Positions 17,791 to 26,493 of a DNA stretch of 64,000 nt are shown here, piece by piece; within the stretch, counting starts at the first letter, position 1; each line of letters begins with the position of its first letter. The stretch covers positions 1-64,000 of the forward strand of contig NZ_JYJG01000087.1 of assembly GCF_000955955.1 (NCBI RefSeq). The letters run 5' to 3'. Under the pieces are notes generated by a model, which saw nothing but the letters and a program-made list of their open reading frames with translations, was not told the origin of the DNA and did not search any database. The translations under genes and the position numbers were made by a program. Source of the stretch: Lentzea aerocolonigenes. GTDB lineage: Bacteria > Actinomycetota > Actinomycetes > Mycobacteriales > Pseudonocardiaceae.

Positions 17791-18039
17791 GTCGAGCTCC
17801 TTGCCGGATCATGACGACACGAATCGGTGCCTCCACGACCACGCCGGTCGGTGCTCCTTACGCCGGAAACCCGGCCTTGCGACGGCGTTCCGCGCGGTGA
17901 TCGGCGGTGGTGCCCTTCCGGCTGCCCGCACCGCACTGTCACCGCACGACCGGTGTATCGATCCTCGGTGGTGGCATGGCTTCCGGTGTGGCGTTCCAGC
18001 GAGGTCTCCCTGTGCGGTGCGTCCAGAAAGGACGGACAG

Positions 18040-18438
18040 GTGTTTCCAGATCATCGCGCGCCCGGCGGGGCGCCGCTGCTGGACGTGGCCTGGCCGGCGG
18101 AGGTGCTCCAGGGCTGCCCCGGCACCGCGATCGTGGACACCGCCGATCACCTCAACACGATGTGGCAGGCCGGTGACTTCGCGAGCGAGCACTTCGCAGT
18201 CGCGCTCGGCCGGTTGCACACCGACCTCACGATCGCCCGCGAGGAGATGGGGACCGGCACGGATCAGCTGCGGCTCGAAGTGATCGCGCGGGACGAGGCC
18301 GGTGCACCTGACGTCTTCGTGCACTACTCGGCCATCGATGGACATGGTTACCGCACGCTCGAAGAAGGCCAGGCGGTCGAGTTCGAGATCACCGAGGGGG
18401 CGAAGGGACCGCAGGCGACGAACGTGCGCGCCCGGTGA
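18040..18438 (+). CDS. Protein with only the C-terminal half of a cold-shock domain
   Basis: About 132 residues from GTG 18040 (AAAGGA 8 bases upstream). The last 45 residues match the second half of CspA-type proteins ([20 protein letters not shown], then [16 protein letters not shown]). The first half of the fold, including the RNP1 aromatic motif (KGFGF) and the KWFN start, is missing and replaced by an unrelated helical sequence of about 85 residues ([20 protein letters not shown]). Without RNP1, single-strand nucleic-acid binding is doubtful. Either a chimera by recombination or a degraded gene. The start is uncertain because upstream sequence stays open to 17827. Confidence 0.6.
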   Translation: MFPDHRAPGGAPLLDVAWPAEVLQGCPGTAIVDTADHLNTMWQAGDFASEHFAVALGRLHTDLTIAREEMGTGTDQLRLEVIARDEAGAPDVFVHYSAIDGHGYRTLEEGQAVEFEITEGAKGPQATNVRAR

Positions 18439-18445
18439 ACCAGCA

Positions 18446-18485
18446 CTGTCAGGGGCGCCTCGTCGCGACGAGGCGCCCCTGACAG
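18446..18485. terminator. Perfect 40-bp palindrome, bidirectional terminator
   Basis: The two halves, each beginning CTGTCAGGGGCGCCTC on its own strand, are exactly complementary with no unpaired spacer. It lies between convergent genes ending at 18438 and 18490. Confidence 0.8.
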
Positions 18486-18489
18486 CCGT

Positions 18490-19509
18490 TCAGCCCAGGA
18501 ACGCGTCGAGGCCGCCGTTCGCCTCCACCCACTCCCGCAGCTCGGCGAGTCCCTCCCGCCTGCCGATGACCGGTTCGTACGCGAGGTCGGCTCTGGCGGC
18601 GCTCGTGTCGTAGGTGGCGTGCCGGGTGAGCAGCGCGATCGAGTACCGCGAGAGCGGAGCAGGGCGGTCGGCGAGCACGGGCAACCGCCACACGACATCC
18701 GCTGCGCGCGCAAGCCCGCGCACCACGGGCAGTGGCACCTTCCGTCCCGGCGGTGGAACGGAGAAGACCTCGGCGGCCTCGGCCAGGAAAGCCCAGACGT
18801 CGACGTCGTCCTCGTCGGTGACGAAGTACGCCTTGCCGCCGACGTCCCTGGCCCGACCCGCTTGCACGCACGCCAACGCCGCGTTGAGGCAGTGGCACGT
18901 GGAGGCGTAGACGCGCCTGCCGCCGGAGAGGTCGGGCAACCTGCCGGCACGCATCAGGCGCAGCAGCCTCGGCAGGAACCCGTGCCGGTCGCGCGGACCC
19001 CACACCGCCCGCGGGCGCAACGCACATGTGGTGAACGTCGGCCCGTTCGCGCGGAGCACGATCCGTTCGGCCGCGGCCTTGGTGCGGCAGTACTCGCTGA
19101 GATGATGCTCGGGATACGGCTCCGCCTCGGTGATGCCGATGCCGTCCTCGTCCCGCATCACGGCGCTGGGACTGCTCATGTGCACGAACCGGCGCACCCC
19201 CGCGGCCATCGACTGGACGAGCAGCATCCGCGTCGCATCGACGTTGACCGCGTGATGCCGGGCCGCCGAACCCACGCCGGTGGCCAGTGCCGCCACGTGG
19301 TAGACGACCTCGACGCCGGTGAGTGCCGCCCGCACGGCCTCGCGGTCGGCCAGGTCGCCGTATCGGAGGTCGACGCCCGGCAAGGCGACGAGGTGCCGCA
19401 CGTCGCTGGTCCTGCGCACGAGCGCCCGCACCTCGTCGCCCGCGGCGTGGCACGCCGCGGCCACGTGCCCGCCGACGAACCCGCTCGCTCCGGTGATGAG
19501 CACCCTCAC
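18490..19509 (-). CDS. NAD(P)-dependent 3-beta-HSD-like reductase, OleD/LstD/NltD type
   Basis: A 339-residue short-chain dehydrogenase of the 3-beta-hydroxysteroid dehydrogenase group. Nucleotide motif GASGFVGG at the N-terminus, the serine in HMSSPSAV and the YxxxK pair in EYCRTK. In OleABCD-type pathways this enzyme reduces the 2-alkyl-3-ketoacid made by OleA to the beta-hydroxy acid. It is the last gene of a four-gene operon: its GTG start overlaps the stop of the ligase gene as GTGA. The operon order and the two OleA-like proteins match beta-lactone lipid loci. Specific product unknown. Confidence 0.8.
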   Translation of the reverse strand: MRVLITGASGFVGGHVAAACHAAGDEVRALVRRTSDVRHLVALPGVDLRYGDLADREAVRAALTGVEVVYHVAALATGVGSAARHHAVNVDATRMLLVQSMAAGVRRFVHMSSPSAVMRDEDGIGITEAEPYPEHHLSEYCRTKAAAERIVLRANGPTFTTCALRPRAVWGPRDRHGFLPRLLRLMRAGRLPDLSGGRRVYASTCHCLNAALACVQAGRARDVGGKAYFVTDEDDVDVWAFLAEAAEVFSVPPPGRKVPLPVVRGLARAADVVWRLPVLADRPAPLSRYSIALLTRHATYDTSAARADLAYEPVIGRREGLAELREWVEANGGLDAFLG

Positions 19510-21389
19510 CGGCGGCCTCTCCGCCAGGTGACGCCGAAGAGCATCGTGCCGAGCACTGCCCGCCTCTGCGAACCACCCTGCGCGCGGGCCCTGCGGAGTG
19601 CGGAGGGCAGCTGTACCGCGTGGCCCACGACGGACAGCGCGGTCACGATCCACCAGAGGGCGCGCAGTCTGCCATTGCGGAACGGGCGGGCAAGGCCCAG
19701 GAGGACGTAGGCCCACCCGGCCAGCGGCACGAGCCGCAGCGGCACCCGGTCCGCCACACCGGAACGCGCCTGGTCGTCCAGCTGGCCGGCCGCCCATTCG
19801 GCGAGCAGCTCGCGACGGATCTTCGCGTTGTGCCGGATGTCCACGGGTAAGCCGGGGTGAAGCAGGAAGTGTTCGATCGGCCGCGTCGCCTCGTGCGCCG
19901 CCGCGGTGGTCCGCAGTTCCGCCCGGATCGCGGGCCAACCAGCCCTCGGCACGCCCCGCCGCAGCTCCACGCAGCACACGGGCACGTTCCGCACCTCGAC
20001 CACCGCGGTCCGCAGCACCTCCGGATGCCGGTCGAGAACCCGCTCGCACGGCACCGGCAGCAGATCTCCGTACGAGGTGCGCACGATCTGGTTGATCCGG
20101 CCCTGGAACCACAGCACCCCGTTGTCGTCGAACCGGGCCAGGTCGCCGGTGCGGTGCCAGGTCACGCCGCCGAGGCGGATCTTGTGCGCGAGGTCGTGCG
20201 CCGGTGCCCGGTGGTAGGCGGTGCTCACGTGCGGTCCTGACACCACGATCTCACCGATCTCACCCGCCGCCACCTCGTCCAGCGCCCGCAGCGGTCCGGG
20301 CGCCACCCGGACGAGCCGCACACCGGCACCGGGCACGGGCCTGCCCAGCGGGGTGCCGAGCTCCGGCCGGTCGTCGACACCGGTGTGGTCGACCGAGCAG
20401 ATCGGCAGCGCCTCCGACGACCCGTAGGTGGTGACCAGCCGGGCCGCTGGGTGGAACACCGCGCGTGCGCGGGTCATCAGCGCGGGCGGAACCGGCGCCC
20501 CGCCGCTGATCACTTTGCGCACCGCCGGTACCCGCGTGGCGGTGCTGTCCAGGTACTCGACCAGATCCCGCAGCACCGGCGGCGAGGCGAAGAACGTGGT
20601 CACCCGGAAGCGGATCAGGGCGTCGGCCAGCAGCGCGGGGCCGGCCGACGCCACAGCCGCCGGGCGGACCGGCGGCAGCACACAGGTCAACCCGTTCATC
20701 AGGTCCGCGACCGCGAGGAACGGGGAGAGCACCAGCGACACGTCGTCCTCGGTCAGCCCGTGCACGGCGGCGAGCTGCCCGGCCATCGCGACCAGCCCGC
20801 CGTGGCTCGACTCGACGGGCTTCGCCGGGCCGGTGCTGCCGGTGGTGAAACCGATGCAGGCGAGGTCGTCGGTGTGGACCGGCTCGCAGATCGGTTCGCT
20901 GTCGGGCGCGGTGCCGCCGGTGGCGATCGAGCGCGTGCCGGGCAGCGAGGTGACCGACGTGCTCAGCCACAGCCGGACGGTGCCGAACGCGACGCGGTTG
21001 GCACGGGCGTATGCGTGCAGGCGTGGCGGGCCGACGAACGCTTCCGGCCGGACGTGGCGGTAGCAGCGGGTCGACGCGCGCAGGCCCAGCCCCGGATCGG
21101 CGACCACGGGCACCGCGCCGATCCGCAGCAGCGCGAGCACCAGCGCGAAGAGATCGGCGCCCGGTGGGCAGGCGAGCACGGTCCGGGTCGACTTCCGCAC
21201 ACCTTCGCGCAGCAGCGCCGCCGCGTACCGATGCGTGCGCTCGTCGAGCTCCGCGTAGGACGTCGTCGTGTAGTGCAAGACACCGTCCGCGCCTCTCTCT
21301 CCGCACACCAGCGCCGCTTTGGCCGGATGCCGGGCGACGGCGGCGGACCAGCGGGCGCCGACGGTGTCCAGCGCAGGAGCCTGGGTCAC
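19506..21389 (-). CDS. AMP-dependent beta-lactone synthetase/ligase, OleC/LstC/NltC type
   Basis: A 627-residue adenylate-forming enzyme with the AMP motif TTGSTGPAKPVE (about residue 170), TYGSSE and the TGDLARFD motif (about 430). The C-terminus (about 555-600) holds hydrophobic segments (PLAGWAYVLLGLARPF, WWIVTALSVVGHAV), as in OleC enzymes. OleC activates a beta-hydroxy acid with ATP and closes it to a beta-lactone. Start GTG 21389 overlaps the preceding stop as GTGA. No OleB hydrolase-fold decarboxylase is present in the cluster, so the lactone would be kept rather than turned into an olefin. Confidence 0.82.
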   Translation of the reverse strand: MTQAPALDTVGARWSAAVARHPAKAALVCGERGADGVLHYTTTSYAELDERTHRYAAALLREGVRKSTRTVLACPPGADLFALVLALLRIGAVPVVADPGLGLRASTRCYRHVRPEAFVGPPRLHAYARANRVAFGTVRLWLSTSVTSLPGTRSIATGGTAPDSEPICEPVHTDDLACIGFTTGSTGPAKPVESSHGGLVAMAGQLAAVHGLTEDDVSLVLSPFLAVADLMNGLTCVLPPVRPAAVASAGPALLADALIRFRVTTFFASPPVLRDLVEYLDSTATRVPAVRKVISGGAPVPPALMTRARAVFHPAARLVTTYGSSEALPICSVDHTGVDDRPELGTPLGRPVPGAGVRLVRVAPGPLRALDEVAAGEIGEIVVSGPHVSTAYHRAPAHDLAHKIRLGGVTWHRTGDLARFDDNGVLWFQGRINQIVRTSYGDLLPVPCERVLDRHPEVLRTAVVEVRNVPVCCVELRRGVPRAGWPAIRAELRTTAAAHEATRPIEHFLLHPGLPVDIRHNAKIRRELLAEWAAGQLDDQARSGVADRVPLRLVPLAGWAYVLLGLARPFRNGRLRALWWIVTALSVVGHAVQLPSALRRARAQGGSQRRAVLGTMLFGVTWRRGRR

Positions 21390-22279
21390 GGGCGGTAAAC
21401 CCCGCAGGCCGCCGAGACACCCGCGCCGGCGGTCACGAACAGCACCTGGCCGAACTCCGCGAGCAACCCCGAACGCTCCGCCTCGTGGAAGGAACAGCCG
21501 AGTGCCGCGGTGTGGACAGTCCTCTTCGGACCGGTGGGTGGCGGCGGGCAGTACGGGGTGCCGAGTCGTTCGGCGAGCTCGTCGCCGAACGACGGGAAGG
21601 GCATTCCGGCCAGCAGCAGCGTGGTCTCCGGATCCAGGTCCTCGTCGCGCATGCGGTCGGCCGCGAGCTCGGTCGCGAGGTCGAGCTGGAGCCGTTCGCC
21701 CGTTGTGGTGCGGTGCACGGTGAGCGACGACCGGCCCTTCGAACCCATGGTCGCCACGTCGACGTAACCCGTGGTGTCGTGCTCCCCGGCGGCCACCGTT
21801 CGCACGTCGATGGTGCCGAAACCGGTGTCGTCGGGTGAGCGTTCCAGCACGAGCGCGGCGGCTGCGGGTACGTGCCGGAAGCCGCCGTCGCCGACTTCCA
21901 GCGGCGCCGTGCCGGACGGGTGGTCGTCGGAGGCGACGACGACCACGCGTTGCGCCGTGCCGGACTCCAGCAGGCCCTGCGCGACCTGGACCGCGTTCAG
22001 GACGCCGCACGCGCCGTTGAGCAGGTCGAACGAGAACATCGGCCGGGCCGACGTGCCGAAGTCGAGGTTGAGCCCCGCCGCCTGCTGGACGAGCGCCGCG
22101 AGAGCGGGTTCGACCACGTTGGCGTCGCGGTACACGCCGACGTTGATCAGCACGTCGACGTCCTGCCGCGCCAGGCCGAGCCCGTCGAGTGCTTCGGCCA
22201 CCGCCTTGGCCGCGTGCGGGGTCGAGCCGCGCAGCCACGGTTCCTCGCTCACCCCGCAGCGCGTGATGACGACACCCAT
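21386..22279 (-). CDS. Thiolase-fold OleA-like second subunit, LstB/NltB type
   Basis: A 297-residue ketosynthase-III-like protein, shorter than its neighbour. It has a cysteine at the usual place (NGACGVLNA, about residue 101), but the later catalytic His and Asn region is not conserved in the expected form (only GCSFHEAERSG and a GAGVSAACG end are seen). In lipstatin and nocardiolactone pathways two OleA homologues form a heterodimer that condenses two acyl-CoAs; this looks like the reduced partner. ATG 22279 lies 2 bp after the stop of the gene at 22282, so the two are tightly linked. Confidence 0.72.
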   Translation of the reverse strand: MGVVITRCGVSEEPWLRGSTPHAAKAVAEALDGLGLARQDVDVLINVGVYRDANVVEPALAALVQQAAGLNLDFGTSARPMFSFDLLNGACGVLNAVQVAQGLLESGTAQRVVVVASDDHPSGTAPLEVGDGGFRHVPAAAALVLERSPDDTGFGTIDVRTVAAGEHDTTGYVDVATMGSKGRSSLTVHRTTTGERLQLDLATELAADRMRDEDLDPETTLLLAGMPFPSFGDELAERLGTPYCPPPPTGPKRTVHTAALGCSFHEAERSGLLAEFGQVLFVTAGAGVSAACGVYRP

Positions 22280-22281
22280 TG

Positions 22282-23313
22282 TCAGACCTCCAGCTTCGAG
22301 ACGGTCGCGGACATGAACCCGGTCACCAGACCCGATGCCGCGGGGACGAAGAGGTACTTGCGCGGCCCCCGCAGCGGAGCGCGACGCAGGTGGTCGTGCA
22401 GCGCGAGGAAGTGCGACGTGCTCGCCGTGTTGCCGTACTGCTCGTACACGGTGGGCGAGTCCGGCATCGGCACCCCGAACGCAGCCTCGCCGCAACGCTG
22501 GAAGTTCCTGATCGCGACCGCGCCGACCTGGTGGTGGATGAGGTGGTCGTACCCCTCGCCGGCGAACGTGGTGCCCGCCTTCTCCAGCACGAGGCGGTGC
22601 AGGTCCGGCCACAGCCGCAACCTGTCCTTGTTGTGCATGCGGCGGTTGTCGGTGTAGAGCGCGACGCCCTGGGTGCGGTTGCTCGGCATGCCGAGGCAGA
22701 GACCCGCGTACTCGGCGCACGACATCATCTCGATGTGGTGGATGCGATCGTGCTCGTCCACCGACTCGTCCAGCACCACCGCCGCGGCCGAGTCACCGAC
22801 GGTCAGCGAGGCGAACTGCAGGTCGTCGTCGCGGTCGATCTCGCGGACCGCGGTGTCGGCGATCGGCGTGATGCGCTCGCCGCTGACCACGAGCCCGTTG
22901 CGCACGACGCCCGCCCGGATGAGCCGGTCGAGAACCAGCACGCCGGTCATCATCCCGGCGCAGGCGTTCGACACGTCGAACTGGATCGCCTGCACGGCAC
23001 CGAGCGAGCGGGCGATGTGCGTGGCGAGCGCCGGTTCGAAGGTCAGCCTGCTGCCGTCGTGGAACCGGGAGATCGAGCACGAGATCACGACGTCGAGCTC
23101 ACCGGGGGCGTAGCTCGACCGGCTGAGCGCGTCGCGCGCGGCGTCGGCCGCGAGTGCTGTGCAGTCCGAGGTGGTGACCCGGTGCTGCTCGATGCCGGTG
23201 ACGGCCTGCAGGTCGAACGGCGGCGTAACGGACAACGCGTCCAGCAGCTGCGCGGTGGATCTGCGGTCCGGTGGCAGAAACACGCCCAAGGACTCCACTC
23301 TGGAAAACCTCAC
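22282..23313 (-). CDS. Acyl-CoA condensing thiolase-fold enzyme, OleA/LstA/NltA type
   Basis: A 343-residue 3-oxoacyl-ACP-synthase-III-like enzyme. Catalytic cysteine in DVSNACAGMM (about residue 118), histidine in HHQVGAVAIRNF (about 263) and asparagine in YGNTASTS (about 298). In OleA-type pathways it condenses two fatty acyl-CoAs head-to-head to a 2-alkyl-3-ketoacid. It is the first gene of the operon. GTG 23313 has GGAG 8-11 bases upstream. A paired CCGATCGG motif lies about 100-120 bp upstream and may control the whole operon. Confidence 0.82.
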   Translation of the reverse strand: MRFSRVESLGVFLPPDRRSTAQLLDALSVTPPFDLQAVTGIEQHRVTTSDCTALAADAARDALSRSSYAPGELDVVISCSISRFHDGSRLTFEPALATHIARSLGAVQAIQFDVSNACAGMMTGVLVLDRLIRAGVVRNGLVVSGERITPIADTAVREIDRDDDLQFASLTVGDSAAAVVLDESVDEHDRIHHIEMMSCAEYAGLCLGMPSNRTQGVALYTDNRRMHNKDRLRLWPDLHRLVLEKAGTTFAGEGYDHLIHHQVGAVAIRNFQRCGEAAFGVPMPDSPTVYEQYGNTASTSHFLALHDHLRRAPLRGPRKYLFVPAASGLVTGFMSATVSKLEV

Positions 23314-23950
23314 CTGTCGCTCCTTCGTCCAAGATCGTTGCTTCACACCGTGGCGTGGGCGAGGACGGCACAGCACGGCGAATCGGCCGGTGTAGCGGGC
23401 AGCGGGCAGTTCACCGATCGGCCAGGCCGATCGGGCGGCGCCCTGGTTTCCGGTGGGACGGCGGAAACCCACGTCTGATCGAGCGGCGAGTCAACCAGGT
23501 AATTGGAAGGTCGGGCGGCGCGTGCGGTCGAACGGTGATGGACTGACCACGGAAAGTGGCCACAGTGGACGGCTGTAGTCCTTTGTGGACGAGCTGTTTC
23601 CGTTCGCTCGCTGAGTGTGATGAATTCGCCGTGGAGTAACGCCGTGTGTTCTCCAAGTCACCGCGTGGATCGGGCCAATTAGGTGAGTTTTCGCTAGTGC
23701 CATTGGCGGAAGCAGCGGTTATAGTCTCAAATGGACGCGGAGGACGCGCTCTCACGAAGTCTTTGTCGAGTCGGCGAAGATCTTTGTGTGCGAGGTTTTC
23801 TGAGGGCTCGGTACGTCACTCGGGTGATGGTTGTAACGTTTTTCATCATCAACCCGATAGGGGCGGATCTGCAGGTCGGGAGCACTGGAACGCCGCGTTC
23901 GGAATGAAGGGTGTCGTCGGCTGTGTCGATTCGTGAAATGGAGTATCACG
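23314..23950. other. Divergent intergenic region with regulatory sites
   Basis: A 637-bp region of lower GC content than its surroundings, between the beta-lactone operon (minus) and the sigma fusion (plus). It holds the paired CCGATCGG motif at 23414-23434 and a TATAGT at 23720-23725 that could be a -10 box for the plus-strand gene, though no good -35 is at 17 bp. No convincing gene. Confidence 0.5.
23414..23434. promoter_or_regulatory. Paired CCGATCGG motif, 13-bp spacing
   Basis: Two exact CCGATCGG palindromes at 23414-23421 and 23427-23434, separated by 5 bases. On the minus strand the downstream copy is followed by TGAACTGCCCGCTGC, which closely parallels the sortase promoter (33749). 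Likely a regulator site for the beta-lactone operon. Confidence 0.55.
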
Positions 23951-25402
23951 ATGGTCGCTGCCTTTGGGGAAGACAGTGGTTGCGCAGCCGCTGACGGTGT
24001 GAGCGATGACGAGTTGGTGGCGCGCGTCGGGGCCGGTGACAAACAGGCGTTCGCCTCTCTCTACGAAAGACATGTCGACGCGGCGCGGGCCTACGCCCGC
24101 GTGCTGGTGGGGTCGTGGCAACAGGTCGACGATCTCGTCGCCGAGGCGTTCGTCAAGATCTTCGACCGGATGACGGTCGGTGGCGGCCGCGTCTCGGCGT
24201 TCCGCGCCTACCTGATCGCGACTGTGCGCACGACGTTCTACAAGCGCAACGTCGTCGAGAAGCGCTACTCGCAGTGGGACGAGTTCAGCGACATCCCGAG
24301 CGACGACCAGGACATGGCCGAGCGCGCCGTCGACAAGCTCGACTTCCAGCTGGCCGCGAAGGCGTTCGCGTCGCTGCCCGAACGCTGGCAGCAGGTGCTG
24401 TGGATGCTCGAGGTCCGGCAGGAGAGCACCGAGGCCATCGGCGAAGTGCTCGGCATCAAGGCCAACGCGGTGTCCGCGCTGGCGTTCCGCGCCCGCGACG
24501 GCCTGCGCCTCGCCTACCTGCAGCTGCACATCGGTGGCAAGCGCCCGGCCGAGTGCCGCAAGCCCGCGGGCGAACTGGCCCAATGGCTGTGCGGAAGGCT
24601 CGGCCGAGCCGAACGCGCCAGGATCAGCCTGCACGTCGAAGGCTGTGCGCCGTGCGCGGAGGCCGTGCGCGAGCTCAGCGACCTGCTGGACCAGATGCAC
24701 CGGTTCGTGCCCGCGGTGTCAAGGGGCACCACCGAACCGCGGCAACCGCGCGACCACGGCCGGGCGACCCGCCGCGTGCGGGGGATGACCGGACTGAGCG
24801 TGATCGCACTCGCCGCGGGTTTCGCCCTCATGTGGTCGATGCAGATGGTCAGCCCGGTGGTGGCCGACATCATGGGCGGGTCGACCTTCGCCGCCGGGGG
24901 CGGCACCGCGGCGGAGGATGCTCATGGGCACGCACAGCCCGTGGCTGATGTGAGCCAAGTGGCGGCACAACCCGTGGTGAACGTCGCCGACAGCCGTCCC
25001 ACCGTGCGCAGCAAGGCCGTCTGGCGCGTGGTGGTGCCCGCACCTGTTGCGGCTGCTGTGGCGCCGGTGGAGGTGGCCGCCAGTCCGCAGGTGAGCGCGG
25101 CGCAGGTGGCGACCGGTCCGCAGTCAGTGGTGCAGACACCGCCGGACACGCCGGTGGAGCCAGCCGCGCCTGCTCCGGAGGACACCGGCACCGGTCGGCC
25201 TGCGCCGGAGCCTTCGTCCGGTGACGAGGGTGACTCGGGCGAGAGTGGCTCGGGCGGTGGCAGGTCGGGTGGTGGCAGGTCGGGTGACGGCGTCTTGGCG
25301 GCGGCGAGCGACACGATCATTGCGGAAACGAAGTCGCGACTGCCGGTCGGCGTCTCCGCGCTGACCGTGCAGGGGTACGTGACGCTGGCCGTGGCGGCGT
25401 GA
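23951..25402 (+). CDS. ECF sigma factor fused to zinc anti-sigma domain and membrane span
   Basis: A 483-residue fusion. Region 2 lies at about residues 20-100 (DDLVAEAFVKIFDRMTVGGG), region 4 at about 130-190 (SLPERWQQVLWMLE, EVLGIKANAVSALAFRARDG), and the anti-sigma motif H228-x3-C232-x2-C235 follows. One membrane helix (LSVIALAAGFALMWSMQMV, about 282-300) leads to an extracellular tail rich in Ala, Pro, Val and Ser/Gly. Unlike the fusion at 11722, the tail looks unfolded, perhaps a cell-wall-spanning stalk. ATG 23951 has a GGAG about 8 bases upstream; it lies at the end of a long upstream region. Same design as 11722, so the two probably arose by duplication. Confidence 0.8.
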   Translation: MVAAFGEDSGCAAADGVSDDELVARVGAGDKQAFASLYERHVDAARAYARVLVGSWQQVDDLVAEAFVKIFDRMTVGGGRVSAFRAYLIATVRTTFYKRNVVEKRYSQWDEFSDIPSDDQDMAERAVDKLDFQLAAKAFASLPERWQQVLWMLEVRQESTEAIGEVLGIKANAVSALAFRARDGLRLAYLQLHIGGKRPAECRKPAGELAQWLCGRLGRAERARISLHVEGCAPCAEAVRELSDLLDQMHRFVPAVSRGTTEPRQPRDHGRATRRVRGMTGLSVIALAAGFALMWSMQMVSPVVADIMGGSTFAAGGGTAAEDAHGHAQPVADVSQVAAQPVVNVADSRPTVRSKAVWRVVVPAPVAAAVAPVEVAASPQVSAAQVATGPQSVVQTPPDTPVEPAAPAPEDTGTGRPAPEPSSGDEGDSGESGSGGGRSGGGRSGDGVLAAASDTIIAETKSRLPVGVSALTVQGYVTLAVAA

Positions 25403-25780
25403 GCTCCGGCAGGCGCTGAATCGCGTGTGGCCCGCTGTTGCTCTGGCCCACCGCAGGTGGCCTGCGCCGCCGTGCCGCGCGACCTCGGCCATGCCTGCTC
25501 CACCGCCTGCCGCGCTCGGTTGTCGCGCGCACCGCACCGTGCTGTGTCACATCACGCTGTGCCGCGTCGCCGCGCTCGGTCTGCCGCCCGCACCGCAGCG
25601 CGCCGCACCACGCCGCACCGCGACCCTGCCCGTTCGGCGGCGTCCGGTTTGCCCTTGCGGTCCCTGCTGTTCACGAGCCGTAAGCAAGGTCGTTCCCCCT
25701 GGTCTTGTGCTTGTCGGCCCACATGGCGCCGGCGGCCGGGTGGCAGGCGGCGCCACCGCGGCGGTGCGGAAGGGGGTGCC
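25403..25780. other. Intergenic region with short imperfect repeats
   Basis: No gene with coding bias. The sequence contains an imperfect direct repeat of about 28 bases that begins GCCGCGCTCGGT, at about 25510 and 25571, and several GCACCGCAC-like units. Probably the upstream region of the regulator gene at 25781. Confidence 0.4.
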
Positions 25781-26479
25781 ATGCAGGCGGACGGCGTGGC
25801 GAGGTACTCGGCGGGGGAGGCCGGACGACGGCAGCGGCGGGTGGGCATGTTGTGCGCCAGTCCGTTGCTCGTCGCCGGGGTCGCGGGTGCGGTGGCAGGT
25901 GATCGCAGGCTCGAGTGGATGGGCGCTGTGCCGGACGTGCGGCACGCCATCGAGCTGTGTGTGGTGTCCGAGGTGGATGCGTTGGTGGTCGACCTCGATG
26001 CTGCGATTGGCACGTATGGGTGCCGGTTGCTGGCGGGCATGTTCCGGGAGACTCGGGTCGTGGTGATCATGCCCGCGTGGCCGATGGCCGGGCGGGAAGT
26101 GCGCCGGGTGCTCGGGCACGGGCAGGCCGACCTCGTGCCCAGGGAAGCCGACGTCGACCGGTTGCTCGACCTGCTCGCCACGGCGGTTACCGCGGCTGCG
26201 GCGACGTCGGTGACCGGGTTGCTGGATGCCGCGCCCACCCGCCATCAGCTGGACGTGCTGCGGTTGTGCGCCGAGGGCCTGAGCAACCACGAGATCGCCG
26301 ATCGGCTCGGTCTCACCGAAGAGGCGGTGCGGCGCAACCTCCGCATCGCGTTGCGCAAGTTGCACAACCACGAGACCGCGGTGCTGGTGGCGCGGGCGTT
26401 CATGCCCGAGGAGCCGATCGGTGCGGCCGTGCCGACCACGAGGGCGACCGATCGGCCGACGAGACCGCCGGACGACTGA
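25781..26479 (+). CDS. NarL/LuxR-type regulator with degenerate receiver
   Basis: A 232-residue protein. Residues about 20-135 have the spacing of a receiver domain, with an aspartate in VVDLDAA, but the N-terminal acidic pair is replaced by CASP and the conserved lysine by arginine (VPREA). The LuxR helix-turn-helix lies at about 152-205 (RHQLDVLRLCAEGLSNHEIA, then EEAVRRNLRIALRKL). ATG 25781 has a GGGGG stretch upstream. It lies 14 bp before a histidine kinase gene and is presumably its partner, although the receiver may not be phosphorylated normally. Confidence 0.75.
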   Translation: MQADGVARYSAGEAGRRQRRVGMLCASPLLVAGVAGAVAGDRRLEWMGAVPDVRHAIELCVVSEVDALVVDLDAAIGTYGCRLLAGMFRETRVVVIMPAWPMAGREVRRVLGHGQADLVPREADVDRLLDLLATAVTAAAATSVTGLLDAAPTRHQLDVLRLCAEGLSNHEIADRLGLTEEAVRRNLRIALRKLHNHETAVLVARAFMPEEPIGAAVPTTRATDRPTRPPDD

Positions 26480-26493
26480 GCTTGGCTGGGACG

